A DNA stretch of 64,000 bases from M3007 sp031373665 (GCA_031373665.1 JANMMZ010000054.1:36760-100759), one strand, 5' to 3'. Positions 18,132-27,148 are shown, counted from the stretch's first letter. Numbers and translations are program-made. Notes: generated by a model not told the origin, from the sequence alone.

Positions 18132-18599
18132 ATGAAACTATCAGCATCTTTTTTCGTACTTTTTGTACTTTTTACCTTGAATTTGCAAGCGCAAATGACG
18201 GAAATGCTCTGGGATGACCACGGTGTAGCCTTTAGTGTTCCAAGTTCATTTAAAGAGACAACCAGTACAGGAGAAGAATACACGGCTTCCAATGATAACC
18301 TCATGTTGAGTATTATTCCGATTCAAGACGAAAATCTGGACAAGTCTCACATGGCTCAAGCCACGCTTGACATGGCCAAGGAACTTGGTTATGATTCCAT
18401 CGAAGCGGCTGACGAAGCCGAAGTAGATGATTTTATCGGGTACTTTATTAAAGGCACAAAAGATGGCGTACATGCTGTGGTAATGACGTTGATGGATGTC
18501 GAAAGCAGTACCAACCTGATCGTAGTGATCGTTTATGCAGACGGTTATGCCAACCAAGCGGTTGAAATTGCCGAAAGTTTCCGCGCTTACGACAAGTAA
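18132..18599 (+). CDS. Small secreted protein of unknown function
   Basis: The protein has 155 residues. A signal peptide (FFVLFVLFTLNLQAQ) is followed by an acidic domain that starts MLWDDHGVAFSVPSSFKE, a pattern seen in PsbP/DcrB-like folds (a 'fit for strong non-linear' strand before a helix). It contains repeated acidic runs (EAADEAEVDDF) and ends ESFRAYDK. I do not recognise the family firmly. It has its own promoter-like box and a strong terminator, so it is probably a single-gene unit. Confidence 0.8.
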   Translation: MKLSASFFVLFVLFTLNLQAQMTEMLWDDHGVAFSVPSSFKETTSTGEEYTASNDNLMLSIIPIQDENLDKSHMAQATLDMAKELGYDSIEAADEAEVDDFIGYFIKGTKDGVHAVVMTLMDVESSTNLIVVIVYADGYANQAVEIAESFRAYDK

Positions 18600-18624
18600 G
18601 ATTTTTTATTTGGCACCAGATGAT

Positions 18625-18663
18625 AGCGTCCTTTCGGTTTGTACTGAAAGGACGCTTTTTTAT
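18625..18663 (+). terminator. Rho-independent terminator
   Basis: AGCGTCCTTTCGGT and ACTGAAAGGACGCT pair around TTGT and are followed by six T; 25 nt after the stop at 18599. Confidence 0.9.
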
Positions 18664-18666
18664 ATA

Positions 18667-18711
18667 CGATGGGCGATGCCCATCGTTAGCAGATGTCGCC
18701 CCTTCGGGGCT
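18667..18711 (+). repeat. Solitary REP-like element
   Basis: CGATGGGC GAT GCCCATCG (18667-18685), an 11-12-nt spacer ending GATGT, then GCCCC TTC GGGGC (18698-18710) and TA. Same two-hairpin architecture and same TCGCCCC..GGGGCTA core as the repeats around the transposase at 16.4 kb. Confidence 0.7.
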
Positions 18712-18785
18712 ACACGACACGAAATACAAAAGTATTCGTCATTTATAATTACTGATGTATATTTGTTGCTTAAAACAATCCTAGT

Positions 18786-20246
18786 ATGCTTAGAAAAAAC
18801 ACCCTATCACTGCTTATCTTAGGCTTATGCGCTGCCATGTTTGGTTATATGGCTTGGATTCGGGGCAATGAAGCCCTCTGGAACGACGAAATTTATACGC
18901 TCCAATATTTTGTACTCAAAGGACTGCCCAGTGTATTAACCGATTATCACGTCCCGAACAATCATATTTTATCCAATATTTTGCATTGGGGGTGGCTAAA
19001 ACTATTGGGTATTCAGGAAATAGGCTCGTTGCTTGACCATGCTTGGAAAATAAGAATCGTTTCAGGATTGCTATCGGTAGGTACCTTGGTCGTATTGTAT
19101 CGGTGTGGTCAATTGATTTATTCCAAATTCGGAGGACTTATCGCGGTATTGCTAGCATCTAGTATGTTAGGATTCGGTAGTTTTGCATTCCAAGTGCGTG
19201 GTTACGCATTGTCTATGTTGCTGATGTCGGTACTGATGTATAGTGCCTTAAAGGTAATCCGTCAAGGATACTTTAGCCGTGGCGCTTGGAACACTATTGC
19301 GGCTTGTACTACCTTGTTATTGTATAGTATTCCCTCCAATCTATATCCGATCATGGCCATAGGGGCTATGCTGCTTTTGGTACTTGGGCTCAAAGAAAAA
19401 TCGGCATGGATTCAAGTTTCTACGGCCTTCGGTGCGGGTGCTATCTTGGCTGTGGCCTTGTATTGGCCGGTAATGGATCAGGTGTTAAACAACGACTATG
19501 TGAAGTCTGGAAAGCCGCTACGAGCCATTCATGTTAAGAATTTGCAGATTTTTTTGGAGCATTTGGGCGGATGGAAGTTGCTCACATTGCCATTGTTGGC
19601 TTGGGGGGCCTGGGTTTTACAAAAAGATGGCCATTTGCGTAAATATTGGTGGCTACTAGGCGGCACGGTTTTATTGCCATTTCTGATATCTATGCTGCGT
19701 GGCGACGAGCCACCGCCTAGGGCGTTTGTTGTTTTACTTCCTGTTTTTGTAGTGTTATTGACCTTGATTTGGAGCGCAGCAACCGACAAACTGGCTCAAA
19801 AAAAGGAATTATACTCATTCCTGCAAGTCGGTGGCGTAGCCATTTGTATAGGGTCGTTGTGGTTGGCCGATCGAGATGCCAAGAAAGAAGTAGCCAACGG
19901 AATGGTCGAGCGTATTCTGTTGCAAAGCATCAACTATGGATACTACCAATACTATTACAAACCCAATGAAGAATATGATCTTTTCAAACAAAAATATCCC
20001 GGTCAAACCCTGATTATAGAAACGGCGGAACAACATGATATGCCCGTTTATTTAAATCATAAACAAATAAAATCGGTACCTTTAGATTCTATTTATCCTA
20101 TGATGGAACAGCAGAATACGATTTTTGTCAGTACGAGATACCCTAAAAATTTTATCCAAAACATGGAAAAAATGAAAGGCGGCTGGCGGTGTACTTATTT
20201 GCAGAACCAAATTCGTTATCCGCGCATTGTGGTTTGTAAAAAGTAA
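18786..20246 (+). CDS. GT-C membrane glycosyltransferase (PMT/ArnT/GT39-like)
   Basis: The protein has 486 residues with about ten to twelve predicted membrane helices (for example LLILGLCAAMFGYMAW, LIAVLLASSMLGFGSFAF, LLPFLISML). The first periplasmic loop carries WNDEIYTL followed by YHVPNNH, the acidic-pair-plus-His arrangement of lipid-phosphosugar-dependent GT-C enzymes. A short soluble C-terminal part follows. These enzymes transfer sugars from polyprenyl-phosphate donors to protein or lipid on the periplasmic face. Acceptor unknown. It is convergent with the hydrolase gene, with one base between the stops. Confidence 0.8.
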   Translation: MLRKNTLSLLILGLCAAMFGYMAWIRGNEALWNDEIYTLQYFVLKGLPSVLTDYHVPNNHILSNILHWGWLKLLGIQEIGSLLDHAWKIRIVSGLLSVGTLVVLYRCGQLIYSKFGGLIAVLLASSMLGFGSFAFQVRGYALSMLLMSVLMYSALKVIRQGYFSRGAWNTIAACTTLLLYSIPSNLYPIMAIGAMLLLVLGLKEKSAWIQVSTAFGAGAILAVALYWPVMDQVLNNDYVKSGKPLRAIHVKNLQIFLEHLGGWKLLTLPLLAWGAWVLQKDGHLRKYWWLLGGTVLLPFLISMLRGDEPPPRAFVVLLPVFVVLLTLIWSAATDKLAQKKELYSFLQVGGVAICIGSLWLADRDAKKEVANGMVERILLQSINYGYYQYYYKPNEEYDLFKQKYPGQTLIIETAEQHDMPVYLNHKQIKSVPLDSIYPMMEQQNTIFVSTRYPKNFIQNMEKMKGGWRCTYLQNQIRYPRIVVCKK

Positions 20247-20247
20247 A

Positions 20248-21081
20248 TTACTGGTTTTCAGCACTTTTTGAAAGAATCCAATCGTAGGTAAAGGCAAATA
20301 CCTCATTTTGACTGGGTTCATTGTGTATTTCATGGTAGAGCCCTGGCCATTCTTTGTGCGTGATATTTCCTTTGGCTCGCGCTGCCAATTCTTTACTGGC
20401 AGCCAAAGACGTGATTTTGTCGTCGCCCCCGTGCATCATCAGTACGGGCATTTCAAACGTGCCATCAAAGGCATTGATATAGGTGGCTGCTTCCAGCAGG
20501 GCGATCCCAGCGGCAGCACTCAGTTTGTCGTGTACCAATGGATCATTTTGATAGGCTTTCACCACAGCCGGATCACGTGAAATGAAATGTGCTGCCAAAC
20601 CCGTGGGCAGCGTGAGTGCTGGCATAAACCTACGCAACAAACGCCCTACCAATACTTTAAGTGCGGGTGCTTCAAATGCCAATCGTACCCAAGGCCCTGT
20701 CACGATAAGGCCGGCCAAGGCCGGTTGACGGCGGGCTACATAATTGAGGCACAGGCCTCCACCCATAGAGTGCCCATACAAATACACTGGCAATGATGGA
20801 TACAAAGCCTTTGCTTCAGTGAGCAGTACGCCAATATCATCCAGAAGCACTTCATCACTATCTGCATGGCCTCTTTTGCCACCACTTTGTCCATATCCTT
20901 GCAAATCAATGCCGACTACACTGAATTGATGGTCATTGAACCATTTGGCGAAATGGTGATAACGGTTGATATGCTCCCCTTGACCATGCACCAGCGCGAT
21001 CGCCGCCACGGGTCGTTTGGCAGCCCAGTGTGCCGAATAAAGCGCAATACCTTGTGGATTATTTATATTTTTTGATTGCAT
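20248..21081 (-). CDS. Alpha/beta hydrolase, monoacylglycerol lipase/lysophospholipase-like
   Basis: The protein has 277 residues and no signal peptide. The fold is clear: AIALVHGQGEHINRY (oxyanion region), VGIDLQGYGQSGGKRGH, the nucleophile elbow GHSMGGG (Ser near residue 107), the acid in LMMHGGDDKIT, and the His in GLYHEIHNE. The elbow and the HGxGEHxxRY motif place it in Hydrolase_4 (MGLL/PldB-like), acting on monoacylglycerols or lysophospholipids in the cytoplasm. A small TPR gene lies 67 nt upstream on the same strand. Confidence 0.9.
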   Translation of the reverse strand: MQSKNINNPQGIALYSAHWAAKRPVAAIALVHGQGEHINRYHHFAKWFNDHQFSVVGIDLQGYGQSGGKRGHADSDEVLLDDIGVLLTEAKALYPSLPVYLYGHSMGGGLCLNYVARRQPALAGLIVTGPWVRLAFEAPALKVLVGRLLRRFMPALTLPTGLAAHFISRDPAVVKAYQNDPLVHDKLSAAAGIALLEAATYINAFDGTFEMPVLMMHGGDDKITSLAASKELAARAKGNITHKEWPGLYHEIHNEPSQNEVFAFTYDWILSKSAENQ

Positions 21082-21148
21082 GAGCGGTTGATTATTTTAA
21101 TTATGTTAGTAGTTTTGTTTCTTGGAAAACGCAAATTCGGTATAATGT

Positions 21149-21469
21149 CTATTCCTCAATGTCTTCCCACTGCACCAATGCCCCGACCAATTCCGCTTTG
21201 GCGTGCAGATCATTCATTTTTTGGGCGGCTGCTATACCTGATTTGTAAACGGCAACGGCCTCATCAATGCGATCATTTTTTTCTAATAATTTTCCAAAAT
21301 GATAATATAGCCCCACATAATCAGGATTGACAGATTGAAGACGGGCGTAATATTGTAGGGCTTCTTCGCCATTTGCCGCCTTTTCATGCTCTTTTGCGAC
21401 AGCAAATAGTAAGAAAGCATCATCAGGGGTACTCGCCAATAAATTATTTAAGTAATCGAGTCTGTTCAT
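21149..21469 (-). CDS. Small TPR-repeat protein
   Basis: The protein has 106 residues, all helical, with about two and a half TPR motifs (LLFAVAKEHEKAANGEEALQ; LYYHFGKLLEKNDRIDEA). No signal peptide or membrane segment. Such small TPR proteins act as adaptors; the partner is unknown. It lies upstream of the hydrolase in the same direction and divergent from etfB. Confidence 0.8.
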   Translation of the reverse strand: MNRLDYLNNLLASTPDDAFLLFAVAKEHEKAANGEEALQYYARLQSVNPDYVGLYYHFGKLLEKNDRIDEAVAVYKSGIAAAQKMNDLHAKAELVGALVQWEDIEE

Positions 21470-21518
21470 TTGAACGAGAATTAGATTCAGTTGTTATAAA
21501 AATTACACAAGAAATATG

Positions 21519-21526
21519 TATTTTTG
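21519..21526 (+). promoter_or_regulatory. Candidate promoter -7 box (TATTTTTG) for the etf operon
   Basis: Exact TAnnTTTG match, 114 nt before etfB. A TTG lies at 21491-21493, 25 nt upstream, a little farther than usual. Confidence 0.45.
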
Positions 21527-21640
21527 CCGCCCAAAAGTAAGCAGATCTACCAATTGTAGTATTTAAAATATCAACCATTGCTGATTTTAGAATCAAAATA
21601 TTAAATAAGCAATAAAATATTAATTTATAATTTACTGATA

Positions 21641-22381
21641 ATGAAATTATTAGTTTGTATTAGCCAAACTCCAGACACCACCGCAAAAGTTTCGTTTTCT
21701 GCTGATGGTACCGATTACAATGCTGCCGGAGTGCAGTTTATTATGAATCCCTACGATGAGTGGTATGCTTTGGTGCGTGCATGTGAGTTGCGCGAAACTT
21801 TGGGCGGCACAGTCGTAGCCCTCAATGTTGGGCCAGTAGCCAATGAGCAAACCATCCGCAAAGCCTTAGCCATAGGTGCTGATGAGGCTATCCGCATTGA
21901 TGCTGATCCTAAAAGTGCAGCATTTGTGGCCAAACAAGTAGCCGAATATGCCCGTGCACAGGGTTTTGACATTGTATTTTTTGGAAAAGAAACCATTGAT
22001 TACAACGGATCTGAAGTAGGTGCTATGGTAGCCGAATATTTAGACCTTCCTTATGTCTCTTACGCTTCCAAATTGGATATCAATGGCAATGTGGCCACTT
22101 TAGAACGCGATATAGAAGGTGGGGTAGAAGTGGTGGAAGTAGATCTACCATTTGTACTGAGTGCATCAAAAGGGATGGCCGAGCAACGAATCCCAAATAT
22201 GAGAGGGATTATGACCTCGCGTACCAAACCGTTGCAGGTAGTCGCACCAGTTCCATTTGAAGAAACTGCCAAAGTCGTTCAATTCACGTTGCCGCCAGCA
22301 AAAGCCGGTGTTAAACTGATTGAGCCAGACAACATGGATGAACTAGTTCGTTTATTACATGAAGAAGCCAAAGTCATCTAA
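21641..22381 (+). CDS. etfB: Electron transfer flavoprotein subunit beta
   Basis: The protein has 246 residues, the usual length. It starts MKLLVCISQTPDTTAKV and shows the AMP/FAD-binding adenine-nucleotide alpha-hydrolase-like fold (VVALNVGPVANEQTIRKALAIGADEAIRI; FGKETIDYNGSEVGAMVAEYL). The beta signature VEVDLPFVLSASKGMAEQR is followed by IMTSRTKPL. It pairs with EtfA to carry electrons from acyl-CoA and other dehydrogenases to the membrane quinone pool. etfA follows after 63 nt and a DUF151 nuclease after that. Confidence 0.96.
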   Translation: MKLLVCISQTPDTTAKVSFSADGTDYNAAGVQFIMNPYDEWYALVRACELRETLGGTVVALNVGPVANEQTIRKALAIGADEAIRIDADPKSAAFVAKQVAEYARAQGFDIVFFGKETIDYNGSEVGAMVAEYLDLPYVSYASKLDINGNVATLERDIEGGVEVVEVDLPFVLSASKGMAEQRIPNMRGIMTSRTKPLQVVAPVPFEETAKVVQFTLPPAKAGVKLIEPDNMDELVRLLHEEAKVI

Positions 22382-22444
22382 TTCCATTCTTTAAATTGGA
22401 ATTAGCGTCCTCAAACCATTATATTTTTATAAAATAACTATACA

Positions 22445-23407
22445 ATGATATTAGTTTTTGCAGAATCTCCGCGTGGAAACTTTAAAAAATCGGCTTTCGA
22501 AGCCGTTACTTACGGTAAAAAATTGGCAGATGCCACAGGCGTTGCTTGTGCAGCCCTGACCCTTGGTATTGTGAATGATGCAGGCATATTAGGTCAATAT
22601 GGCGCATCCAAAGTCTTCAATATCTCTGATGCCTCGCTCAATCAATTTGACAGTCAGGCACATGCGGCGGCCATTGCGGGCGTAGCGCAATCAGAGGGTG
22701 CTACCGTGGTAATACTGAGCAATTCCTCCACTGGTAAATCACTAGCAGGTCGCTTGGCGGTACGGCTTGATGCAGGGTTAGTATCTGGCGCAAACAGCCT
22801 GCCAACAGTGTCGGGTGGTTCATTGCACGTCAATAAATCTGTTTTTTCAGGAAAAGCCATTGCAGCATACCAAATTACAAGTGCTGTGAAGGTTATCTCT
22901 CTCATGGGTAATGCTGTGAAACCAGAGGTTTCTGGAGCCAATACAAGCGTTGAAAATATTGCCTTCACCAGTGCCAAAGGCCGAATCAGGGTAAAAGAAG
23001 TCAAAACCCAAGATGGAACAGTGCCATTGCCTGAGGCAGAATTGGTTGTATCGGCAGGTCGCGGTATGAAAGAACCAGAAAATTGGGGCATTATAGAAGA
23101 GATGGCCGAAATATTGGGTGCTACCACCGCTTGTTCGCGCCCGGTAGCGGATACACACTGGAGACCTCACCACGAACATGTAGGTCAGACCGGTATCGCC
23201 ATTCGCCCTAACCTTTACATCGCCATTGGTATCAGTGGTGCCATCCAACATTTAGCAGGCGTAAACAACTCCAAATGTATTGTTGTGATTAATAAAGATC
23301 CAGAGGCTCCATTTTTCAAGGCTGCTGATTACGGGGTAGTGGGCGATCTTTTTGAAATAGTTCCACGCCTTAATGCAGCATTCAGAAAATTCAAAGCAGC
23401 CAATTAA
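22445..23407 (+). CDS. etfA: Electron transfer flavoprotein subunit alpha
   Basis: The protein has 320 residues. The N-domain starts MILVFAESPRGNFKKSAFEA; the C-terminal FAD domain has VVSAGRGMKEPENWG, the CSRPVADTHWRPHHEHVGQTG motif, and IGISGAIQHLAGV followed by CIVVINKDPEAPFFKAADYG. These are the FAD-contacting motifs of EtfA. It forms the heterodimer with the preceding etfB product. The following gene starts 23 nt later and is probably in the same transcript. Confidence 0.96.
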   Translation: MILVFAESPRGNFKKSAFEAVTYGKKLADATGVACAALTLGIVNDAGILGQYGASKVFNISDASLNQFDSQAHAAAIAGVAQSEGATVVILSNSSTGKSLAGRLAVRLDAGLVSGANSLPTVSGGSLHVNKSVFSGKAIAAYQITSAVKVISLMGNAVKPEVSGANTSVENIAFTSAKGRIRVKEVKTQDGTVPLPEAELVVSAGRGMKEPENWGIIEEMAEILGATTACSRPVADTHWRPHHEHVGQTGIAIRPNLYIAIGISGAIQHLAGVNNSKCIVVINKDPEAPFFKAADYGVVGDLFEIVPRLNAAFRKFKAAN

Positions 23408-23430
23408 TATTTTTTAGTATTACCATTATA

Positions 23431-24018
23431 ATGAAACGTATAGAATTAGAAATAGTCGCTTTATCACAAAGCATGACCCAATCCCAGAACTACGCGGTAG
23501 TACTAGGCGAACGGCGCGGCAAACGCCGCCTTCCCATTGTCATCGGTGGTTTTGAGGCACAGGCCATAGCGGTTGCCTTGGAGCGCATGGTGCCCAATAG
23601 GCCTCTTACCCATGACCTTTTTAAAAACACCCTTGATACTTTCGAAATCCAATTGAAAGAAATCATCATCAACAATCTCCTAGACGGGATCTTTTATGCC
23701 CGTCTAGTCTGCGATAAGGCTGGTGAACCCTTTGAAATTGACTCTAGGACTTCCGATGCTATTGCTATGGCCGTACGTTTTGAGTGTCCTATTTATACAT
23801 ATGATTTTATTTTAGAAGCCGCAGGTATCATTCAAGAGGAGCAAGAAGATGGTACTGGTGGTAGCCCTTTGATCACCGGAAATTTTGAACAAGATGACAT
23901 CGAATCGCTCCCAATGAGTGCTTTGGATACCCGCTTGAAAGAAGCCTTGGAGAATGAAGAATATGAAGTGGCCGCTAAAATTAGGGACGAAATGAAACGC
24001 CGCAAAGAAAAAGATTAA
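23431..24018 (+). CDS. Bifunctional nuclease family protein (DUF151) with C-terminal UVR motif
   Basis: The protein has 195 residues. DUF151 landmarks are YAVVLGERRGKRRLPIVIGGFEAQAIAVALE, PLTHDLFKNTL, GIFYARLVCDK and IDSRTSDAIAMAVR, covering about residues 1-135. A variable acidic linker leads to a UVR-type helical pair at about 160-192 (LKEALENEEYEVAAKIRDEMKRR), as in UvrB/UvrC. Fusion of the two is common in Bacteroidota. DUF151 proteins have reported DNase/RNase activity; the physiological role is unsettled. It is likely the third gene of the etfBA transcript. Confidence 0.92.
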   Translation: MKRIELEIVALSQSMTQSQNYAVVLGERRGKRRLPIVIGGFEAQAIAVALERMVPNRPLTHDLFKNTLDTFEIQLKEIIINNLLDGIFYARLVCDKAGEPFEIDSRTSDAIAMAVRFECPIYTYDFILEAAGIIQEEQEDGTGGSPLITGNFEQDDIESLPMSALDTRLKEALENEEYEVAAKIRDEMKRRKEKD

Positions 24019-24160
24019 AACAAAAAAATAACGCCAATTAATTGATAATCAATAAGTTGTTAAGGTGCACAACCCTGTTTTAGTATGCCTTGACGAATCG
24101 TTCTGAAAAGAAACCGCTGCATAGTTTTTTCTTTTAAATTAAAATATTTATAATATTAAA

Positions 24161-25090
24161 ATGAAAATTAATAATTCAAAGTTGACGCGTATAGGCGTAT
24201 TTTATGATGGGAGTTATTTTTTACATGTGAGCAATTATTATGCTTACCATCATGACAGAAGAAGTCGGATCAGTGTGGAAGGATTACACGATTTTATCAG
24301 GCAAAAAGTAGCGGAAGAGGAAGAGAAACTAATAGATCTTTGTCCCATTGTAGATGCCCACTATTTTAGGGGGCGATTGACGGCTCAAGAGGCCAATGCA
24401 GAGGGAAACCGCTTGTTTTACGACCGACTTTTCGATGATATATTGATGATGGAAGGCATCACAACCCATTATTTGCCGGTACGCTCCATCAATGGTTTCC
24501 GTCAAGAGCGTGGTATTGATATTTGGATGGCTTTGGAAGCCTATGAGTTGGCCTTATTGAAGCAATTTGATGTGGTCGTCTTGGTAGCATCTGATATTGA
24601 TTTCTTGCCTTTGGTGCGCAAACTAAACACCTTGGGTGTTCGCGTGATGATGCTTTGTTGGGATTATGAGTTTTATGACGAAGAAGGTCGCCGAAAAACT
24701 ACGATTACCCATCAAGATTTATTAGATGAAGTAGCGTACCCTATACCGATGCACCACATTATAGACAACGCCGAAAAACATCCTATTTACAATCCTGATA
24801 AGTTGTTTGTAGAGCGTAAAAAATACATTACCTCCAGTAGTGTTGCTGGTGAAACCACTGTAGCATTTCCTGAAAATAGCGAAGTAGGCGAAATACATAA
24901 AAGTACCGTATTCCGATTAAAAGACGGATACGGATTCATTACTTTTCCTCAAACCAATAACTTATTTTTCCATCACTCATCTTTGATTGAAGCGGATTTT
25001 AATGAAGTCCGTGAGGGCGATGCTGTAGAGTTTAGCCTTGGTAAAAATGACCGAGGTGAACCTGTGGCTAAGAATGTGAAATTGGTTTGA
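24161..25090 (+). CDS. NYN-domain (LabA/DUF88-like) protein fused to a cold-shock domain
   Basis: The protein has 309 residues. The N-terminal NYN/PIN-like nuclease domain (about 8-205) has RIGVFYDGSYFLHVSNYY, an Asp at the end of the first strand, RGIDIWMALEAYE, VVLVASDIDFLPLVRKL (acidic SD.D site) and GVRVMMLCWDY. The C-terminal 70 residues form an OB-fold cold-shock-type domain with RLKDGYGFITFPQ and LFFHHSSL, the RNP1/RNP2-like motifs, and ...GDAVEFSL. It is probably an RNA-cleaving or RNA-binding enzyme with a nucleic-acid-binding tail. Monocistronic. Confidence 0.9.
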   Translation: MKINNSKLTRIGVFYDGSYFLHVSNYYAYHHDRRSRISVEGLHDFIRQKVAEEEEKLIDLCPIVDAHYFRGRLTAQEANAEGNRLFYDRLFDDILMMEGITTHYLPVRSINGFRQERGIDIWMALEAYELALLKQFDVVVLVASDIDFLPLVRKLNTLGVRVMMLCWDYEFYDEEGRRKTTITHQDLLDEVAYPIPMHHIIDNAEKHPIYNPDKLFVERKKYITSSSVAGETTVAFPENSEVGEIHKSTVFRLKDGYGFITFPQTNNLFFHHSSLIEADFNEVREGDAVEFSLGKNDRGEPVAKNVKLV

Positions 25091-25192
25091 TCAGGGTTGC
25101 TTAGATTCAAGTAATAAATGCAACTTTAGTAAAAAGGATGTTTGGTGGAATTTAAAAATTTTATACCAAATTTAATTTTATATGCGAAGTGA

Positions 25193-25225
25193 ATTGTCGG
25201 GGTGACTCAAAGTCACCCCGACAAT
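25193..25225. terminator. Perfect 15-bp hairpin between convergent genes
   Basis: ATTGTCGGGGTGACT and AGTCACCCCGACAAT around the loop CAA. It sits between the NYN gene (plus, ends 25090) and the deiminase gene (minus, ends 25292), so it probably ends both transcripts. The flanking A/T runs are weak. Confidence 0.6.
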
Positions 25226-25291
25226 ATTTCATGATTCTGAAATATTATTTGGCAAAAAAAATGCGCCTCCCTTTTTCACACAACCCCAAGG

Positions 25292-27112
25292 TTATCTTTT
25301 CACAATCAATTTTTTGCTCAAAATTTGATTGCTAGTCATCATCTGTACCACATAAGTACCTGACGGTAAAGTACTTGCGTTTAAGAAGTAGTTGGTATTG
25401 CCAGCGGGTATATTGCCTGAAAACACAGTAGTGACTTCTTGTCCAAGTGCATTGATTACCTGAATCGTGCCTTTTACTGATTGGTTTATTTTGATGGGGA
25501 TCACCGTGATACCCGAACTTGGATTTGGATATATTTCCAATATTTCAGCCACAGGTACCTCCGTGACATCGCTTGGCATATTTACACAAAACTTCCAATA
25601 AGCAGCAGGTGCAGGCAGTGGGCGAGTCAATACTTTGCCGCTGTTGGCCGTGGCTTCTATATAATAATACACGGTACTACCATCGGCTTGTTGTGGTATG
25701 TTGCCCATCCAGAGGTGGGTGCTATCACCAGTTTGAAAAAACATGGGTGATTCTTGCCAAGGAGTGCTGAGATCCGTCGTATAAAAAACTTTGGCGGAGC
25801 CAATATTGCTGACATGGCGGAGGGTAGCGAATACTGGGTATTCGGTCATACCACTCATTTGGCAAGGCAGTGGCTGATGCACGATCAGCAATGGATTTTG
25901 AACGCCTATTTCTTTGGTGATACAATGTACGGCTCCACTGGCTGCAATCATGCTTTCGCAATTGATGGGTACTATATTATAGCCTGGAAGGGTTTCTTTC
26001 CAGATGCGCAAGGCAGTGGTGTCATACTGGGTTTCATAAGTAGGCACCAGTACCGATTTATTTACAAAAACGGCATTAGCATAAGTTCTATACTTGCCGT
26101 TGGAATCGGGGTAGTTACCAGCAGCATCGGGCGGCATCGGTATGCGGATGACCTTGAATGGAGTACCAAACGAAGTCGTCCAATTATCGAGTATGTATTG
26201 CAAGTTTGCCTCAATCTGAGGCCCATCTGCAATGCTATCGGGGTATTGACCCACCAGAAGTGTTTCTTCATCCAATAGTTTGATGTGCATATCTATATGG
26301 TGTATGTCATCATAGGGCAATACCTTCATTTTAGCATAAGTATGAATCCCCATAAACTCCTCCATGATACCATCAATGGCCGCCTCGTTATGGTTACTCA
26401 TTCCAAACACATCATTGGGGTAAAACGTATCGCCATTTATTATTTGATCATTGTTGTTTAATATGAGTTTGGAAGCGAAACCAAGCCCTAAGCCGTCACT
26501 CATAAAATTGCCGCCAGTATTGACCAGATCATATGGAGCGATAGTGGTCGCATACACAGGAATATTGAGCATTTCGCCCAGTTTTTGTGGCACTAAATCA
26601 TCATTTGGGCGTTTGCGGTTGTATATCCAATCTACAAAATACAAGGAGTCAACATCGTTTTTATAAACACAATTGGGCCCATAATCGCGTACCCAAACGG
26701 ATTTTCCGGGTTCGGATGCTGGTGCTGTGTTCGGGATTACCTTGAATGTCACATTGGACGACCAGTTAACACCCGCGCTAGTCAGCGTGTTTTTAGCATT
26801 GACAACCGTGGTTTGTGTCTCACAAACAATGATGACTTCGCACTCAAGTCGGGCAGCCTTCACTATTTCTGCAAGTATGGAAGGGTAACTTTTCCAAGTG
26901 ATAACCAATGATTGTAATTCTTCCCACTCCGCCATAGTACGCACAGGGCTACTGGGGGGAGTCGTAATGATCGGACTTTCCTCGCTTTCTAAATCTATTA
27001 AGGTAACGTCAATACCAAGGATATCCGCACTTAGTTTGTTGGTATAAGGGGTGATTTGTGCCGATAAATGAAAAGCAAAAAGTAGGAACACAGAGCAGGT
27101 AAAAATGCGCAT
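25292..27112 (-). CDS. Peptidyl-arginine deiminase-like (PAD_porph/agmatine deiminase superfamily) with T9SS type A tail
   Basis: The protein has 606 residues. A signal peptide (FLLFAFHLSAQ) is followed by the catalytic domain: MAEWEELQSLVITW near 60-73, VWVRDYGPN with Asp143, RKR at 166-168, TGGNFMSDG near 199-207, HIDMH with His272 and Asp274, and GAVHCITKE with Cys397. Asp, His-x-Asp and Cys make the guanidine-group-modifying triad. An Ig-like segment (YPVFATLRHVSNIGSAKVFYTT) and the type A sorting domain (IYPNPSSG... to LSKKLIVKR, about 530-606) follow. This layout matches Porphyromonas gingivalis PPAD rather than cytoplasmic agmatine deiminase. It is expected outside the cell. Whether it citrullinates proteins or hydrolyses agmatine is not shown. 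Confidence 0.9.
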   Translation of the reverse strand: MRIFTCSVFLLFAFHLSAQITPYTNKLSADILGIDVTLIDLESEESPIITTPPSSPVRTMAEWEELQSLVITWKSYPSILAEIVKAARLECEVIIVCETQTTVVNAKNTLTSAGVNWSSNVTFKVIPNTAPASEPGKSVWVRDYGPNCVYKNDVDSLYFVDWIYNRKRPNDDLVPQKLGEMLNIPVYATTIAPYDLVNTGGNFMSDGLGLGFASKLILNNNDQIINGDTFYPNDVFGMSNHNEAAIDGIMEEFMGIHTYAKMKVLPYDDIHHIDMHIKLLDEETLLVGQYPDSIADGPQIEANLQYILDNWTTSFGTPFKVIRIPMPPDAAGNYPDSNGKYRTYANAVFVNKSVLVPTYETQYDTTALRIWKETLPGYNIVPINCESMIAASGAVHCITKEIGVQNPLLIVHQPLPCQMSGMTEYPVFATLRHVSNIGSAKVFYTTDLSTPWQESPMFFQTGDSTHLWMGNIPQQADGSTVYYYIEATANSGKVLTRPLPAPAAYWKFCVNMPSDVTEVPVAEILEIYPNPSSGITVIPIKINQSVKGTIQVINALGQEVTTVFSGNIPAGNTNYFLNASTLPSGTYVVQMMTSNQILSKKLIVKR

Positions 27113-27140
27113 AGTAAAGTGTTTAATATTAATTCAGGCT

Positions 27141-27148
27141 CAAAAATA
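27141..27148 (-). promoter_or_regulatory. Candidate promoter -7 box (TATTTTTG) for the deiminase
   Basis: Exact consensus on the minus strand, 28 nt before ATG at 27112. No clear -33 TTG. Confidence 0.45.

Noticed and set aside
25193..25225. Perfect 15-bp hairpin as a mobile-element footprint
   Set aside because: Its place between two convergent stops fits a shared terminator, and no related copy was noticed.
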